In this document: positions 63,324 through 63,392 of the stretch, piece by piece | Numbering within the stretch: position 1 is the stretch's first letter | Layout: each line of letters opens with the position of its first letter | From: an uncultured Porphyromonadaceae bacterium | Lineage (GTDB): Bacteria > Bacteroidota > Bacteroidia > Bacteroidales > Muribaculaceae | Direction of reading: 5' to 3' | Length of the DNA: 63,392 bases | NCBI GenBank assembly: GCA_947174235.1 | Contig: CAMWID010000008.1 | Coordinates: 1 to 63,392 of the forward strand | The notes under the pieces: generated by a model | The model's database searches: none | The model's input: the letters and a program-made list of their open reading frames with translations, nothing else | What the model was told of the DNA's origin: nothing | Program-made: the position numbers and the translations under genes

Positions 63324-63392
63324 GCGGCGTCTCTTCGTTAGTCACTATGTTTGCATTTGAAAAGCCGGATCGCCGCTCAAAGGAGGCTTTCA
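63324..63392. other. Right-edge stretch, no feature seen
   Basis: About 70 bp at the right end. I see no gene, promoter or hairpin that I can support. Confidence 0.5.

Noticed and set aside
1..63392. Defence system, prophage, integrated element or polysaccharide utilisation locus
   Set aside because: No integrase, transposase, toxin-antitoxin pair, nuclease-helicase cluster, SusC/SusD pair or hybrid sensor was recognised. The window looks like stable core chromosome.

Overview
The window is ordinary chromosomal DNA from a member of the order Bacteroidales, most likely close to the gut family Muribaculaceae. The clues are Bacteroidota-type promoters (TTTG, about 20 bp, then TAnnTTTG), no Shine-Dalgarno sequences at most starts, an arginine pathway using an N-succinylornithine transcarbamylase, many Bacteroidota-only domain families (DUF3256, DUF2851, DUF3098, DUF3467, C69 dipeptidase, three-domain IspG), lipoproteins with an acidic surface-export signal, and one protein with a C-terminal secretion-type tail. 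I see no phage, insertion sequence, CRISPR array, tRNA, rRNA or recognisable defence system. The most unusual material is in short RNAs, repeats and control sequences between the genes.

Layout. At 1-2.3 kb, a truncated repeat-rich protein precedes adk and hpt. At 2.3-10.6 kb lies a cell-envelope block: a secreted protein, an OmpA-type protein, a large surface lipoprotein, an outer-membrane barrel and a PorE-like lipoprotein. At 10.7-18.8 kb are DUF2461, gltX, DUF3256, a DEAD-box helicase, a C69 dipeptidase, a HIT protein and greA. At 19-30 kb are a GH2 glycosidase, sufE, two adjacent POT peptide transporters, an iron alcohol dehydrogenase, an acyl-CoA ligase and a small lipoprotein. At 30-41 kb are RNA-modification and housekeeping genes: WalJ-like hydrolase, RsmI-like and RsmF-like methyltransferases, a metal-binding protein with a LolD-like ATPase, DUF3467, cysS, ispG, PAP2, an RluA-type synthase and DUF2851. 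At 41-47 kb are rubrerythrin, recO and the queA-truB-uppP-DUF3098-ftsX cluster, transcribed from ftsX. At 47.5-55.8 kb is an almost complete arginine operon. At 56-61 kb are lutABC and an L-lactate permease. At 61-63.3 kb are a family 2 glycosyltransferase and mtaB.

How it works together. The arginine operon (GNAT acyltransferase, argG, argC, argD, argF', argB, argE, argH) covers the route from glutamate to arginine through N-acylated, probably N-succinylated, intermediates. The lut genes import and oxidise L-lactate. The two POT transporters and the C69 dipeptidase suggest growth on peptides.

Main points for a second look: three copies of a roughly 70-nt RNA with its own promoter and terminator (11.5, 41.1 and 43.1 kb); a 46-bp tandem repeat with a 27-bp perfect inverted repeat after gltX, with a related structure after queA, each facing one of those RNAs; a palindrome plus nine T residues at the start codon of the PorE-like lipoprotein; alanine at residue 90 of the succinylornithine transcarbamylase; a shared TTCG(C/T)GACATG arrangement suggesting leaderless mRNAs for recO and the C69 dipeptidase; and an unrecognised 36-residue ORF at 56.2 kb.
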